From NCBI GenBank assembly GCA_035063785.1, contig JAPSFS010000009.1, positions 62,001 through 126,000 on the forward strand: a stretch of DNA of 64,000 nucleotides, in the 5' to 3' direction. The translations under genes and the position numbers were made by a program. Each line of letters starts with the position of its first letter. Position 1 is the stretch's first letter. Below, piece after piece: positions 45,906 through 54,709 of the stretch. Under the pieces are notes generated by a model that was given only the letters and a program-made list of their open reading frames with translations, was not told where the DNA came from and did no database searches. Source of the stretch: Comamonas_C sp026954015 (GTDB taxonomy: Bacteria > Pseudomonadota > Gammaproteobacteria > Burkholderiales > Burkholderiaceae_C).

Positions 45906-45945
45906 CTGCTCGCACTTGCCCATCAAGCGCTGGAGACTGTTTTTA
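45902..45945. repeat. Dispersed palindromic repeat, copy 7
   Basis: ATAGCTGCTCGCACTTGCCC, ATCAAGCGCTGGAGACTG, then TTTTTA. Between two convergent genes, it supplies the TAG stop of the hydrolase (45903-45905) on one strand and the TAA stop of the acyltransferase (45943-45945) on the other. Confidence 0.8.
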
Positions 45946-46815
45946 CTGGTAAACCGAAGGCGCGCCCGCAGGCCGCGTCTTGAAGCGCTTGTGCACCCAG
46001 TAGTACTGCGCCGGCATGGTGCGGATCGCCGTCTCCAGCTCGCGATTCATGCGCGCGGTGTCGAGCACGGGGTCGTCCGTGGGGTAGTGCTCCCACGCGG
46101 GGGTGAGCGCCGCCTCGTAACCCGTCGGCGTCATGCGGCTGTACAGCGCCACCACCTTGGCGCGGCCCAGGCGCGCAAAGCGCGAGAGCGACGGAATCGT
46201 CGCCGCATCGGGCACCGCGAAGAACGGCACGAAGACCGAATCCGTCGGGCCGTAATCCATGTCTGGCAGCAGGTACAGCAGCCCACCCTTGCGCAGGCAC
46301 TGGATGATGGGCTTGACGCCATCGGCGCGGTTGAGCATGCGCACGTTGCCGAAGCGCTGGCGCCCGCCCATGAACCAGGCATCCAGCACCGGGTTGGGGT
46401 GCGTGGCAAAGATCGACGTGAACTCGCGCCCCGTATTCAAAGGCAGCGCCAGCCCGCCCGCGTCCATGCTGTAGAAATGCGGCGCGAAGACGATGGTGGG
46501 CGTGTCGCCATCGAGCTCATGCACCGCGCCCGTGAGCGTCACGCGCGAGCGCACCAGCGCCTCGGAGCCGCTCCACAGCCAGCCGCGATCCAGGAAGGTC
46601 TGGCAGAACACTTCAAAGGTCTCTCGCGCCCAGGCGCGCCGCTGCGGCTCGGGCACGTCAGGAAAACACAGCGCCAGATTGCGCAGCGCGATGCGCCGCC
46701 GGGGCCGCGCAAGCACGAAGAGCACGCGCCCCACCCCCGCTCCGAGCGCGCGCAGCCACGGCAGCGGCAGCCGCCCAAGCAAATTCAGCAGCGCAATGCC
46801 CAGGCGCGCCATCAT
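45943..46815 (-). CDS. Lipid A acyltransferase, LpxL/LpxM family
   Basis: Inner-membrane acyltransferase of 290 residues that adds a secondary acyl chain to lipid A. An N-terminal anchor (LGIALLNLLGRLPLPWLRAL) precedes RNLALCFPDVPEPQRR. The catalytic HX4D is in VFAPHFYSMDAG near residue 130. PSLSRFARLGRAKVVALYSRM and AQYYWVHKRFKTRP near the end are typical. The ATG at 46815 overlaps the stop of the upstream family member (ATGATG). Which acyl position it serves cannot be told. Confidence 0.9.
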   Translation of the reverse strand: MMARLGIALLNLLGRLPLPWLRALGAGVGRVLFVLARPRRRIALRNLALCFPDVPEPQRRAWARETFEVFCQTFLDRGWLWSGSEALVRSRVTLTGAVHELDGDTPTIVFAPHFYSMDAGGLALPLNTGREFTSIFATHPNPVLDAWFMGGRQRFGNVRMLNRADGVKPIIQCLRKGGLLYLLPDMDYGPTDSVFVPFFAVPDAATIPSLSRFARLGRAKVVALYSRMTPTGYEAALTPAWEHYPTDDPVLDTARMNRELETAIRTMPAQYYWVHKRFKTRPAGAPSVYQ

Positions 46816-47654
46816 GCGCTGATACCCCCCGCGCGCGGCTGCTTGTAGCGCCCGTAGCCCCACAGGTACTGGGTGGGGCATTGGCGCACCTGAGCCTCCA
46901 TCGCCACGTTGATCTGGCGCACTGCCGCCGTCAGGTCATCCGTGAGCGGCTCGGCCAGCCCCTGCAGGTGCAGCACATAACCCCGGCCCCACGCGAGGCG
47001 CTCGCAGCGCGCGAGCACCACCGCCGCGCCGGTCTGCTGCACGAGCCTCGCCGCCAGCGTCATGGTGTAGGCCTCGCGCCCGAAAAACGGCGCCCACACG
47101 CCCTGCCCCCGCGGCGGCACCTGGTCGGGCAGCAGGCCCACGGCGCGCCCCGCGCGCAGCGCCTTGATCATCCGGCGCACACCCTGCAGGTTCGTCGGCA
47201 CCGCGCGTACGCCGGGCCGTTCGCGCGCCGCGGCCAGCAACCGCGCAAGCCACGCCTGGCGCGCCGGGCGGTAGAGCACGGTGATGGCCCCATGCCCGGG
47301 CGCCCATCGCCGCGCGCCCTCCTGCACCGCAAGCTCGAAGCAGCCGATGTGCGGCGTGAGAAACACGATGCCGCGCCCCGCCGCCCAAGCCTGCTCCACG
47401 CACTCGGCGCCGCGCACCTCGCACGGCGGCAGCGTCGGGGCGAACCACAGCCGGGGCGATTCGGCCACCATGCGCCCCGCATGCGCCACCGCCGCGCGTA
47501 CCGCGTCAAAGCGGTAGCCCGCGGCAGCCGCGTTGGCCAGAAACCTGCGCCGGTAGGTGGGCGAGAGCGCGAACACCAGCCAGCCCGCCACCGCACCGAT
47601 GCCGTGCAGCAACCACAACGGCAGCGCAGAGTACAGACGCAGAAAAACGGGCAT
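46812..47654 (-). CDS. Lipid A acyltransferase family protein
   Basis: A second LpxL/LpxM-type acyltransferase, 280 residues. N-terminal anchor LWLLHGIGAVAGWLVFALSP, catalytic HX4E in FLTPHIGCFELAVQ near residue 104, VGLLPDQVPPRGQGVWAPFFG near residue 180 and the closing TQYLWGYGRYKQP. The start of the reading frame faces metK across a shared control region. The pair probably makes the two secondary acylations of lipid A. Confidence 0.9.
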   Translation of the reverse strand: MPVFLRLYSALPLWLLHGIGAVAGWLVFALSPTYRRRFLANAAAAGYRFDAVRAAVAHAGRMVAESPRLWFAPTLPPCEVRGAECVEQAWAAGRGIVFLTPHIGCFELAVQEGARRWAPGHGAITVLYRPARQAWLARLLAAARERPGVRAVPTNLQGVRRMIKALRAGRAVGLLPDQVPPRGQGVWAPFFGREAYTMTLAARLVQQTGAAVVLARCERLAWGRGYVLHLQGLAEPLTDDLTAAVRQINVAMEAQVRQCPTQYLWGYGRYKQPRAGGISA

Positions 47655-47658
47655 TCAC

Positions 47659-47664
47659 TACAAT
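47659..47664 (+). promoter_or_regulatory. Probable -10 of metK
   Basis: TACAAT at 47659-47664, the same hexamer used before yihA. It puts transcription start near 47671, exactly at the first base of the riboswitch stem, and gives metK a leader of about 124 bases. No convincing -35 is seen. Confidence 0.5.
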
Positions 47665-47670
47665 GGGGCA

Positions 47671-47732
47671 GTCGCCGAGTTAACCGAGCAACTTGCAGGG
47701 CGACGTTAAAGAAAACTGCTAAAGCGTTCGCC
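47671..47732 (+). promoter_or_regulatory. Probable SAM-II riboswitch in the metK leader
   Basis: The order and content of conserved blocks match the SAM-II (SAM_alpha) aptamer. P1 is GTCGCC (47671-47676) with GGCGAC (47699-47704). The loop carries TTAACC (47680-47685) and TTGCAG. The pseudoknot helix is GCAG (47695-47698) with CTGC (47716-47719). The 3' conserved blocks are GTTAAA (47705-47710) and GCTAAA (47718-47723). SAM-II binds S-adenosylmethionine, the MetK product. The start codon is about 70 bases further on, more than usual for this class; TCGCC at 47728-47732 can pair with GGCGA of P1 and may act as an anti-aptamer strand. Confidence 0.75.
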
Positions 47733-47794
47733 GCAAAGCTCCCAAGGCTCTGGGCAACGCCCAAATTGCTACAGACACAGGAGTTTATGCACAA

Positions 47795-48976
47795 ATGGCG
47801 AGCGACTTTCTCTTCACTTCCGAATCCGTCTCCGAAGGCCACCCCGACAAGGTTGCCGACCAGATTTCCGACGCCATCCTCGACGCCGCCCTCGCGCAGG
47901 ATGCCCGTTCGCGCGTCGCAGCCGAGACGCTGACCAACACCGGCCTCGTGGTGCTCGCGGGCGAGATCACCACCAACGCGCACATCGACTACATCCAGGT
48001 CGCGCGCGACACCATCCAGCGCATCGGCTACGACAACACCGACTACGGCATCGACTATCGTGGCTGCGCGGTGCTCGTGGCCTACGACAAGCAGAGCAAC
48101 GACATCGCCCAGGGCGTGAACCAGGCCAGCGACGACCACCTGAACACCGGGGCGGGTGACCAGGGCCTGATGTTCGGCTACGCCTGCGACGAAACCGACA
48201 CGCTGATGCCCGCGCCCATCTACTACGCGCACCGGCTGGTGGAGCGCCAGGCGCAGCAGCGCAAGAGCGGCGCGCTGCCCTTCCTGCGCCCCGACGCCAA
48301 GAGCCAGGTGACGATGCGCTACATCGACGGCAAGGTGGACAGCATCGACACCGTCGTGCTCTCCACGCAGCACAGCCCGGACCAGTCCGAGACGCCCACC
48401 AGGATGAAGCCCAGCTTCATCGAGGCCGTGGTCGAGGAAATCATCAAGCCCGTGCTGCCCAAGGAGTGGCTCAGGAACACGAAGTACCTGATCAACCCGA
48501 CCGGGCGCTTCGTCACCGGCGGCCCGCAGGGCGACTGCGGCCTCACGGGGCGCAAGATCATCGTGGACACCTACGGCGGCTCCTGCCCGCACGGCGGCGG
48601 CGCGTTCAGCGGCAAGGACCCGACCAAGGTGGACCGCAGCGCCGCCTACGCCTGCCGCTACGTGGCCAAGAACATCGTCGCCGCGGGCCTGGCGCGCCAG
48701 TGCCAGATCCAGGTGGCCTACGCCATCGGCGTCGCGCGCCCGATGAACGTCACCGTGTACACCGAAGGCACGGGCAAGATTCCCGACGAGAAGATCGCCC
48801 AGCTCGTGCACGAACACTTCGACCTGCGCCCCAAGGGCATCATCCAGATGCTCGACCTGCAGCGCCCGATCTACGCCAAGACCGCCGCCTACGGCCACTT
48901 CGGCCGCGACGAGCCCGAATTCACCTGGGAACGCACGGACAAGGCGGCGGCGCTGCGTGCAGCGGCGGGGCTGTAA
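47795..48976 (+). CDS. metK: S-adenosylmethionine synthetase
   Basis: Makes SAM from methionine and ATP. The 393 residues include FTSESVSEGHPDKVADQISD near the start, GAGDQGLMFGYA near residue 117, KSQVTMRYIDG near residue 168, GGPQGDCGLTGRKIIVDTYGG (in blocks) and the P-loop-like GGGAFSGKDPTKVDRS near residue 268. Preceded by a probable SAM-II riboswitch for product feedback. Its last ten or so codons are part of a 76-base tandem duplication. Confidence 0.98.
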   Translation: MASDFLFTSESVSEGHPDKVADQISDAILDAALAQDARSRVAAETLTNTGLVVLAGEITTNAHIDYIQVARDTIQRIGYDNTDYGIDYRGCAVLVAYDKQSNDIAQGVNQASDDHLNTGAGDQGLMFGYACDETDTLMPAPIYYAHRLVERQAQQRKSGALPFLRPDAKSQVTMRYIDGKVDSIDTVVLSTQHSPDQSETPTRMKPSFIEAVVEEIIKPVLPKEWLRNTKYLINPTGRFVTGGPQGDCGLTGRKIIVDTYGGSCPHGGGAFSGKDPTKVDRSAAYACRYVAKNIVAAGLARQCQIQVAYAIGVARPMNVTVYTEGTGKIPDEKIAQLVHEHFDLRPKGIIQMLDLQRPIYAKTAAYGHFGRDEPEFTWERTDKAAALRAAAGL

Positions 48977-49096
48977 GCCCATGAAGCCGCGTAGCGGATT
49001 CGGCCGCCTTGCGTCACAAGCGGCAGCGCTGCGTGCAGCGGCGGGGCTGCAAGCCCATGAAGCCGCGTAGCGGATGCTGCCGCCTTGCGTCGCCAG
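48946..49096. repeat. Tandem duplication of the metK 3' end (76-base period)
   Basis: Two imperfect copies, about 48946-49020 and 49021-49096. CGCTGCGTGCAGCG recurs at 48951 and 49027, and AAGCCCATGAAGCCGCGTAG recurs at the same interval. Copy 1 includes the metK stop (CTGTAAGC); copy 2 has CTGCAAGC there. The unit contains the palindrome CGCTGC-GT-GCAGCG. This fills the 150 bases before the NadM gene. Confidence 0.85.
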
Positions 49097-49126
49097 CGCA
49101 GCCGTCATGACCACGGGACAGTACCC

Positions 49127-50164
49127 ATGCACGACGCCGCCGTCCTGATCGGGCGCTTCCAGCCCGTGCACAACGGCCACCTCGCGCTGCTGCGCGAGGC
49201 GCTCGCGCACGCGCGGCAAGTCGTCGTCATCGTCGGCTCGGCCTTCCAGGCACGATCACCGCGCAACCCCTTCACCTGGGAGGAGCGCGCGCAACTGCTG
49301 ATGACCAGCGTCGGCGACGCCGATGCGCATCGGCTCACCGTGCTGCCCGTGCGCGACTACTACGACGAGCCGCACTGGGCGCAGGCGGTGCGGCAGGCGG
49401 TGGCCGCGCACACCGGCGTCGGCGCGCGCATCGCGCTCGTCGGCCACTTCAAGGACGCCAGCAGCAGCTACCTCGATGCCTTCCCCGGCTGGGAACTGCT
49501 GCGCATGCCACGCCAGGGCGCGATGGACTCCACCACGCTGCGCGACGCCTACTTCGGCGCCACGACTGCCACGCTGGCGCAGGTGCTGGCCTCCTACGCA
49601 AACCAGGTCCCGCCCGCCACCATCACGCTGCTCACGCGCCTTGCCGCCCAGCCCGAATACACCGCGCTGCAGCAGGAATGGCGCGCACTCGCACGCTATC
49701 GCGCCTCATGGGCCGGCGCGCCCTACCCTCCGGTGTTCGTCACGGTCGACGCGCTCATATGCTGTCGCGACCAGATCCTGCTTGTGCGGCGCGGGCGCGC
49801 GCCGGGCAAGGGACTGTGGGCACTGCCCGGCGGCTTTCTCGAACCGAACGACACGCTGTGGCAATCGTGTCTGCGCGAACTCGCGGAAGAAACCGGCTAT
49901 GCGCCGCCCCCCGCGCTGCTGCAGGCGGCGCTGCGCGGCGTTCGCGTGTTCGACCACCCCCACCGCAGCCAGCGCGGACGCACGATCACCCACGTGCACC
50001 ACTTCGAACTGCCCGACGCGGCACCCCCGCCCGTCACCGGAGGCGACGATGCCGCCGGCGCGCAGTGGCTGCCCATCGGCGCGCTGCCAGGCATGGAAAC
50101 CGCGTTTTTCGAAGACCACTTCCACATCGTCGACGCCATGCTGCACCTGATCCCGCAGCCGTGA
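49127..50164 (+). CDS. Bifunctional NMN adenylyltransferase/Nudix hydrolase
   Basis: A 345-residue NadM-Nudix fusion. The N-terminal nucleotidyltransferase domain (1-180) begins AAVLIGRFQPVHNGHLALL, with the HxGH-type motif and SSSYLDAFPGWELL. It would make NAD from NMN and ATP. The C-terminal Nudix domain (about 205-340) carries the box GGFLEPNDTLWQSCLRELAE, ETGY, expected to cleave ADP-ribose or related nucleotides. The ATG at 49127 starts at the conserved domain; the frame opens at 49085 inside the tandem duplication. Confidence 0.93.
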   Translation: MHDAAVLIGRFQPVHNGHLALLREALAHARQVVVIVGSAFQARSPRNPFTWEERAQLLMTSVGDADAHRLTVLPVRDYYDEPHWAQAVRQAVAAHTGVGARIALVGHFKDASSSYLDAFPGWELLRMPRQGAMDSTTLRDAYFGATTATLAQVLASYANQVPPATITLLTRLAAQPEYTALQQEWRALARYRASWAGAPYPPVFVTVDALICCRDQILLVRRGRAPGKGLWALPGGFLEPNDTLWQSCLRELAEETGYAPPPALLQAALRGVRVFDHPHRSQRGRTITHVHHFELPDAAPPPVTGGDDAAGAQWLPIGALPGMETAFFEDHFHIVDAMLHLIPQP

Positions 50165-50175
50165 CGTCTCTGAAT

Positions 50176-50195
50176 GCGGCGCGGTACTGCGCCGC
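50176..50195 (+). terminator. Hairpin after the NadM-Nudix gene
   Basis: GCGGCGC (50176-50182), loop GGTACT, GCGCCGC (50189-50195), 12 bases past the stop. There is no T-run, so its role as a terminator is tentative. Confidence 0.4.
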
Positions 50196-50221
50196 AACCG
50201 CCGATTTCCCCGCCCGCACCC

Positions 50222-50275
50222 TTGAAATCGGCCCAAATACCTATATGATTAGCACTCGTTGGAGTTGAGTGCTAA
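50222..50275 (+). promoter_or_regulatory. groESL promoter with CIRCE operator
   Basis: TTGAAA (50222-50227), 16 bases, TATGAT (50244-50249) form a vegetative-type promoter; CTTGAAA also suits sigma-32. It runs straight into a perfect CIRCE element: TTAGCACTC (50249-50257), nine bases, GAGTGCTAA (50267-50275), the binding site of repressor HrcA. hrcA itself is not in the window. The leader to groES is about 100 bases. Confidence 0.95.
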
Positions 50276-50360
50276 CACACCTCCGCCGACCATCAAAGGA
50301 CCTGTCGTGCAGGTTCTTTTTTGCGATGCACTTTTGTTTGTGAACCCTTCAGGAGATGTT

Positions 50361-50654
50361 ATGAAACTGCGTCCTCTGCACGACCGCGTGGTCGTCAAGC
50401 GCCTCGAAAACGAAACCAAGACGGCCTCGGGCATCGTCATTCCCGACAACGCCGCCGAGAAGCCCGACCAGGGTGAAGTGCTGGCCGTGGGCCCGGGTCG
50501 TCGCGACGAAGACGGCGAGCGCATCAAGATGGATGTCAAGGTGGGCGACCGCGTGCTGTTCGGCAAGTACAGCGGCCAGACCGTGAAGGTGGACGGCGAA
50601 GAGCTGCTCGTCATGAAGGAAGAAGACCTTTTCGCGGTGGTCGAGAAGAAGTAA
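50361..50654 (+). CDS. groES: Co-chaperonin GroES
   Basis: Lid of the GroEL cage, 97 residues, MKLRPLHDRVVVKRLENETK. The mobile loop is TKTASGIVIPDNAAEKP at 20-36 and the end is KEEDLFAVVEKK. The ATG at 50361 has an AGGAG ribosome site; an upstream in-frame start at 50259 lies in the CIRCE element and is not used. It is followed by a dispersed repeat, then groEL. Confidence 0.98.
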   Translation: MKLRPLHDRVVVKRLENETKTASGIVIPDNAAEKPDQGEVLAVGPGRRDEDGERIKMDVKVGDRVLFGKYSGQTVKVDGEELLVMKEEDLFAVVEKK

Positions 50655-50664
50655 GCAATCTCTC

Positions 50665-50716
50665 TATTTGATAGCTGTTCGCGCTTGATGGACAAGCGCT
50701 AGCGGTTGTTTTCATT
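50665..50716. repeat. Dispersed palindromic repeat, copy 8, within groESL
   Basis: TTTGATAGCTGTTCGCGCTT, loop GATGGAC, AAGCGCTAGCGGTTGTTTTC. The hairpin CGCTTG/CAAGCG lies in the 82-base gap between groES and groEL and is followed by a short T-run. It could lower read-through or define an mRNA end within the operon. Confidence 0.85.
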
Positions 50717-50736
50717 GAAATATTCAGGAGCCCAAC

Positions 50737-52380
<1,644 letters not shown>

Positions 52381-52411
52381 TCCACGCCTGAAACGTCTCG
52401 TTTCAACCCGG

Positions 52412-52437
52412 AAGGGCCGCGCAAGCGGCCCTTTTTT
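52412..52437 (+). terminator. Intrinsic terminator of groESL
   Basis: GGGCCGC (52414-52420), loop GCAA, GCGGCCC (52425-52431), then TTTTTT. Classic stem and T-run, 33 bases past the groEL stop. Confidence 0.95.
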
Positions 52438-52542
52438 CATGCTGTCGCGAAAAGCGCTAATGCACTCGTTTCCTCCATTGCAAAGTGCCGCGCCTGCCTC
52501 TATGGTGGCGCCCTTCACAACTTTTCGGTGCAGGAGCAATCA

Positions 52543-53694
52543 ATGGCAATTTCACGCAAGCTGTTCGTGGCCGCCGTCGTGGCAGGCATGGGTTCGATCG
52601 GCATGGGTTCCAACGCGCTCGCGCAGGAGCAGATCATCAAGATCGGCCACATCGGACCAGTTTCGGGCCCCCAGGCCCACTTCGGCAAGGACGATGAAAA
52701 CGGCGTGCGCATGGCGATCGAAGACCTGAACGCCAAGGGCATGGAAATTGCGGGCAAGAAGATCAAGTTCCAGATCGTCGCCGAAGATGATGGCGCCGAC
52801 CCCAAGCAGGGCACAGCCGCATCGCAAAAGCTCTGCGACGAAAAGGTTGCGGGCGCGGTCACGTTCGTGAACTCGGGCGTGGCCATTCCCTCGTCCAAGG
52901 TGTTCCACGACTGCGGCATCCCCATGATCACGGGCGCCGCCACCAATCCCGACCTGACCAAGCCGGGCTGGGACACCACCTACCGCGTCATCGCCAACGA
53001 CAACGCCCTGGGCGCCGCGCTGGCCCAGTACACCGCCAAGACGCTCGGCCTCAAGCAGGTCGCCGTGGTGGACGACCGCACCCCGTACGGCCAGGGCATC
53101 GCCAGCGTGTACAAGCGCGATCTGGAAAAGCTCGGCGTCAAGGTCGTCGCCAACGAGTTCACCAACGACAAGGCGACCGACTTCATGGCCATCCTGACCT
53201 CGATCAAGGCCAAGAAGCCGCAGGCGATCTTCTACGGCGGCATGTATGGCCAGGCCGGCCCGATGCTGCGCCAGATGGCGCAACTGGGCATGAACGACGT
53301 CAAGATGTTCGGCGGCGACGGCCTGTGCGTGCCCGAGCTCGCCAAGGTGGCCGCCGGCGCCAAGACGCTGGAAAACGTGGTCTGCGCCGACGGCGGCGCC
53401 TCGATCGCCAAGATGCCCGGTGGCCTGGAGTGGAAGAAGCGCTACGACGCCAAGTACCCCGGCCAGTTCCAGGTCTACAGCCCCTACTTCTACGACGGCG
53501 TGATGCTGCTGGCCGACGCGATGAAGCGCGCCAACTCGTGGGACCCGAAGGTCTACATCCCCTTCCTGCAAAAGACCGACTACCAGGGCGTCACCTCGCA
53601 CATCCGCTTCGAAGCCAACGGCGAGATGAAGGACCCGACCTACACGCTGAGCAAGTTCGTGGACGGCAACAAGACCGCGATCGACCTCAAGTAA
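52543..53694 (+). CDS. Branched-chain amino acid-binding protein
   Basis: Periplasmic binding protein of LivJ/LivK type, 383 residues. The signal peptide MAISRKLFVAAVVAGMGSIG ends near ALAQEQ. The mature protein has IKIGHIGPVSGPQAHFGKDD, NGVRMAIEDLNAKG and the ligand-pocket VTFVNSGVAIPSSKVFHDCG. No permease or ATPase genes adjoin it, and terminators flank it on both sides, so it is an orphan serving a transporter encoded elsewhere. The ATG at 52543 has a GGAG ribosome site. Confidence 0.93.
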   Translation: MAISRKLFVAAVVAGMGSIGMGSNALAQEQIIKIGHIGPVSGPQAHFGKDDENGVRMAIEDLNAKGMEIAGKKIKFQIVAEDDGADPKQGTAASQKLCDEKVAGAVTFVNSGVAIPSSKVFHDCGIPMITGAATNPDLTKPGWDTTYRVIANDNALGAALAQYTAKTLGLKQVAVVDDRTPYGQGIASVYKRDLEKLGVKVVANEFTNDKATDFMAILTSIKAKKPQAIFYGGMYGQAGPMLRQMAQLGMNDVKMFGGDGLCVPELAKVAAGAKTLENVVCADGGASIAKMPGGLEWKKRYDAKYPGQFQVYSPYFYDGVMLLADAMKRANSWDPKVYIPFLQKTDYQGVTSHIRFEANGEMKDPTYTLSKFVDGNKTAIDLK

Positions 53695-53713
53695 GCCGCG
53701 CCCGCGCAACCCC

Positions 53714-53738
53714 AAGCCCGCGCATCGCGGGCTTTTTT
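53714..53738 (+). terminator. Intrinsic terminator after the binding-protein gene
   Basis: AAGCCCGCG (53714-53722), loop CAT, CGCGGGCTT (53726-53734), then TTTT. A perfect 9-bp stem 19 bases past the stop. Confidence 0.95.
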
Positions 53739-53812
53739 GTGCCCGCCGCGCGGCGGCGGCGCACGACATGGCATAGACTTGCCCGCGTTTTTCCCCACGG
53801 ACCACCGCCCCC

Positions 53813-54694
53813 ATGACCACTCCCGCCGCGACCCCGGGCACGCCATACGGCACGCTGCCGCCGGCATCCCCCCTGCCCCAACGCCGCCCCATCAGCCTGC
53901 CGCGCCTGGCGCAGATGCGCGAAGCGGGCGAGAAGATCGCGATGCTCACCGCGTACGACGCCACCTTCGCCGCCGTAGCCGACGCAGCGGGCGTCGAATG
54001 CATCCTCGTGGGCGATTCGCTCGGCATGGTCTGCCAGGGCCTGTCGAGCACCGTCGGCGTGACGCTGGAGACGATGTGCCACCACATGGACAGCGTCTCG
54101 CGCGGCGTGCGCCGCGTGCAGGGCACGGCCTGGCTCATCGGTGATCTGCCGTTCGGCAGCTACCACGAATCGCCCGAGCAGGCACTGCGCAGCGCCGTGC
54201 GGCTGATGCAGGCCGGCGCGCACATGGTCAAGATCGAAGGCGGCGGCTGGACAGCGCCCACGGTGCGCTTCCTCGTCGAGCGCGGCGTGCCCGTCTGCGC
54301 CCACCTGGGCCTGACGCCGCAGACCGTGCATGCCCTGGGCGGCTACCGCGTGCAGGGCAAGGACGAAGCTGCCGCCGCACTGCTGCGCCGCCAGGCACTC
54401 GAACTGCAGGACGCGGGTGCCGCCATGCTGGTGCTCGAAATGGTGCCGGCCAAGCTTGCGGCCAGCCTCACGCTGGAACTGCCCCACTGCCACACGATAG
54501 GCATAGGCGCGGGCAAGGGCACGGCCGGGCAGGTGCTGGTGCTGCACGACATGCTGGGCATGAACCTCGGCAAGATGCCGCGCTTCGTGCACGATTTCAT
54601 GCACGACGCGGGCAGCGTCAAGGGCGCGATCGAGGCCTACGTGCACGCGGTCAAGCAAGGCCAGTTCCCCGACGACGCGGTACACGCCTGGTAA
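53813..54694 (+). CDS. panB: Ketopantoate hydroxymethyltransferase
   Basis: First committed step of pantothenate synthesis, using methylene-tetrahydrofolate. The 293 residues have KIAMLTAYDATFAAVADAAG near residue 42, VGDSLGMVCQG, MVKIEGGG near residue 139, catalytic HLGLTPQTVHALGGYRVQGK (near residue 165) and IGIGAGKGTAGQVLVLHDML. An N-terminal stretch of about 20 Pro/Thr-rich residues precedes the conserved part. It ends 15 bases before panC. Confidence 0.97.
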   Translation: MTTPAATPGTPYGTLPPASPLPQRRPISLPRLAQMREAGEKIAMLTAYDATFAAVADAAGVECILVGDSLGMVCQGLSSTVGVTLETMCHHMDSVSRGVRRVQGTAWLIGDLPFGSYHESPEQALRSAVRLMQAGAHMVKIEGGGWTAPTVRFLVERGVPVCAHLGLTPQTVHALGGYRVQGKDEAAAALLRRQALELQDAGAAMLVLEMVPAKLAASLTLELPHCHTIGIGAGKGTAGQVLVLHDMLGMNLGKMPRFVHDFMHDAGSVKGAIEAYVHAVKQGQFPDDAVHAW

Positions 54695-54709
54695 ACAGAC
54701 CCTGCCCTC

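Noticed and set aside
47663..47683. Six-codon ORF (MGQSPS) in the metK leader
   Set aside because: Its start overlaps the -10 and the bases are better explained by the riboswitch.
47655..47794. SAM-I or SAH riboswitch before metK
   Set aside because: Neither consensus fits; the blocks match SAM-II instead.
48946..49096. CRISPR-like array at the tandem repeat after metK
   Set aside because: Only two direct copies without spacers.
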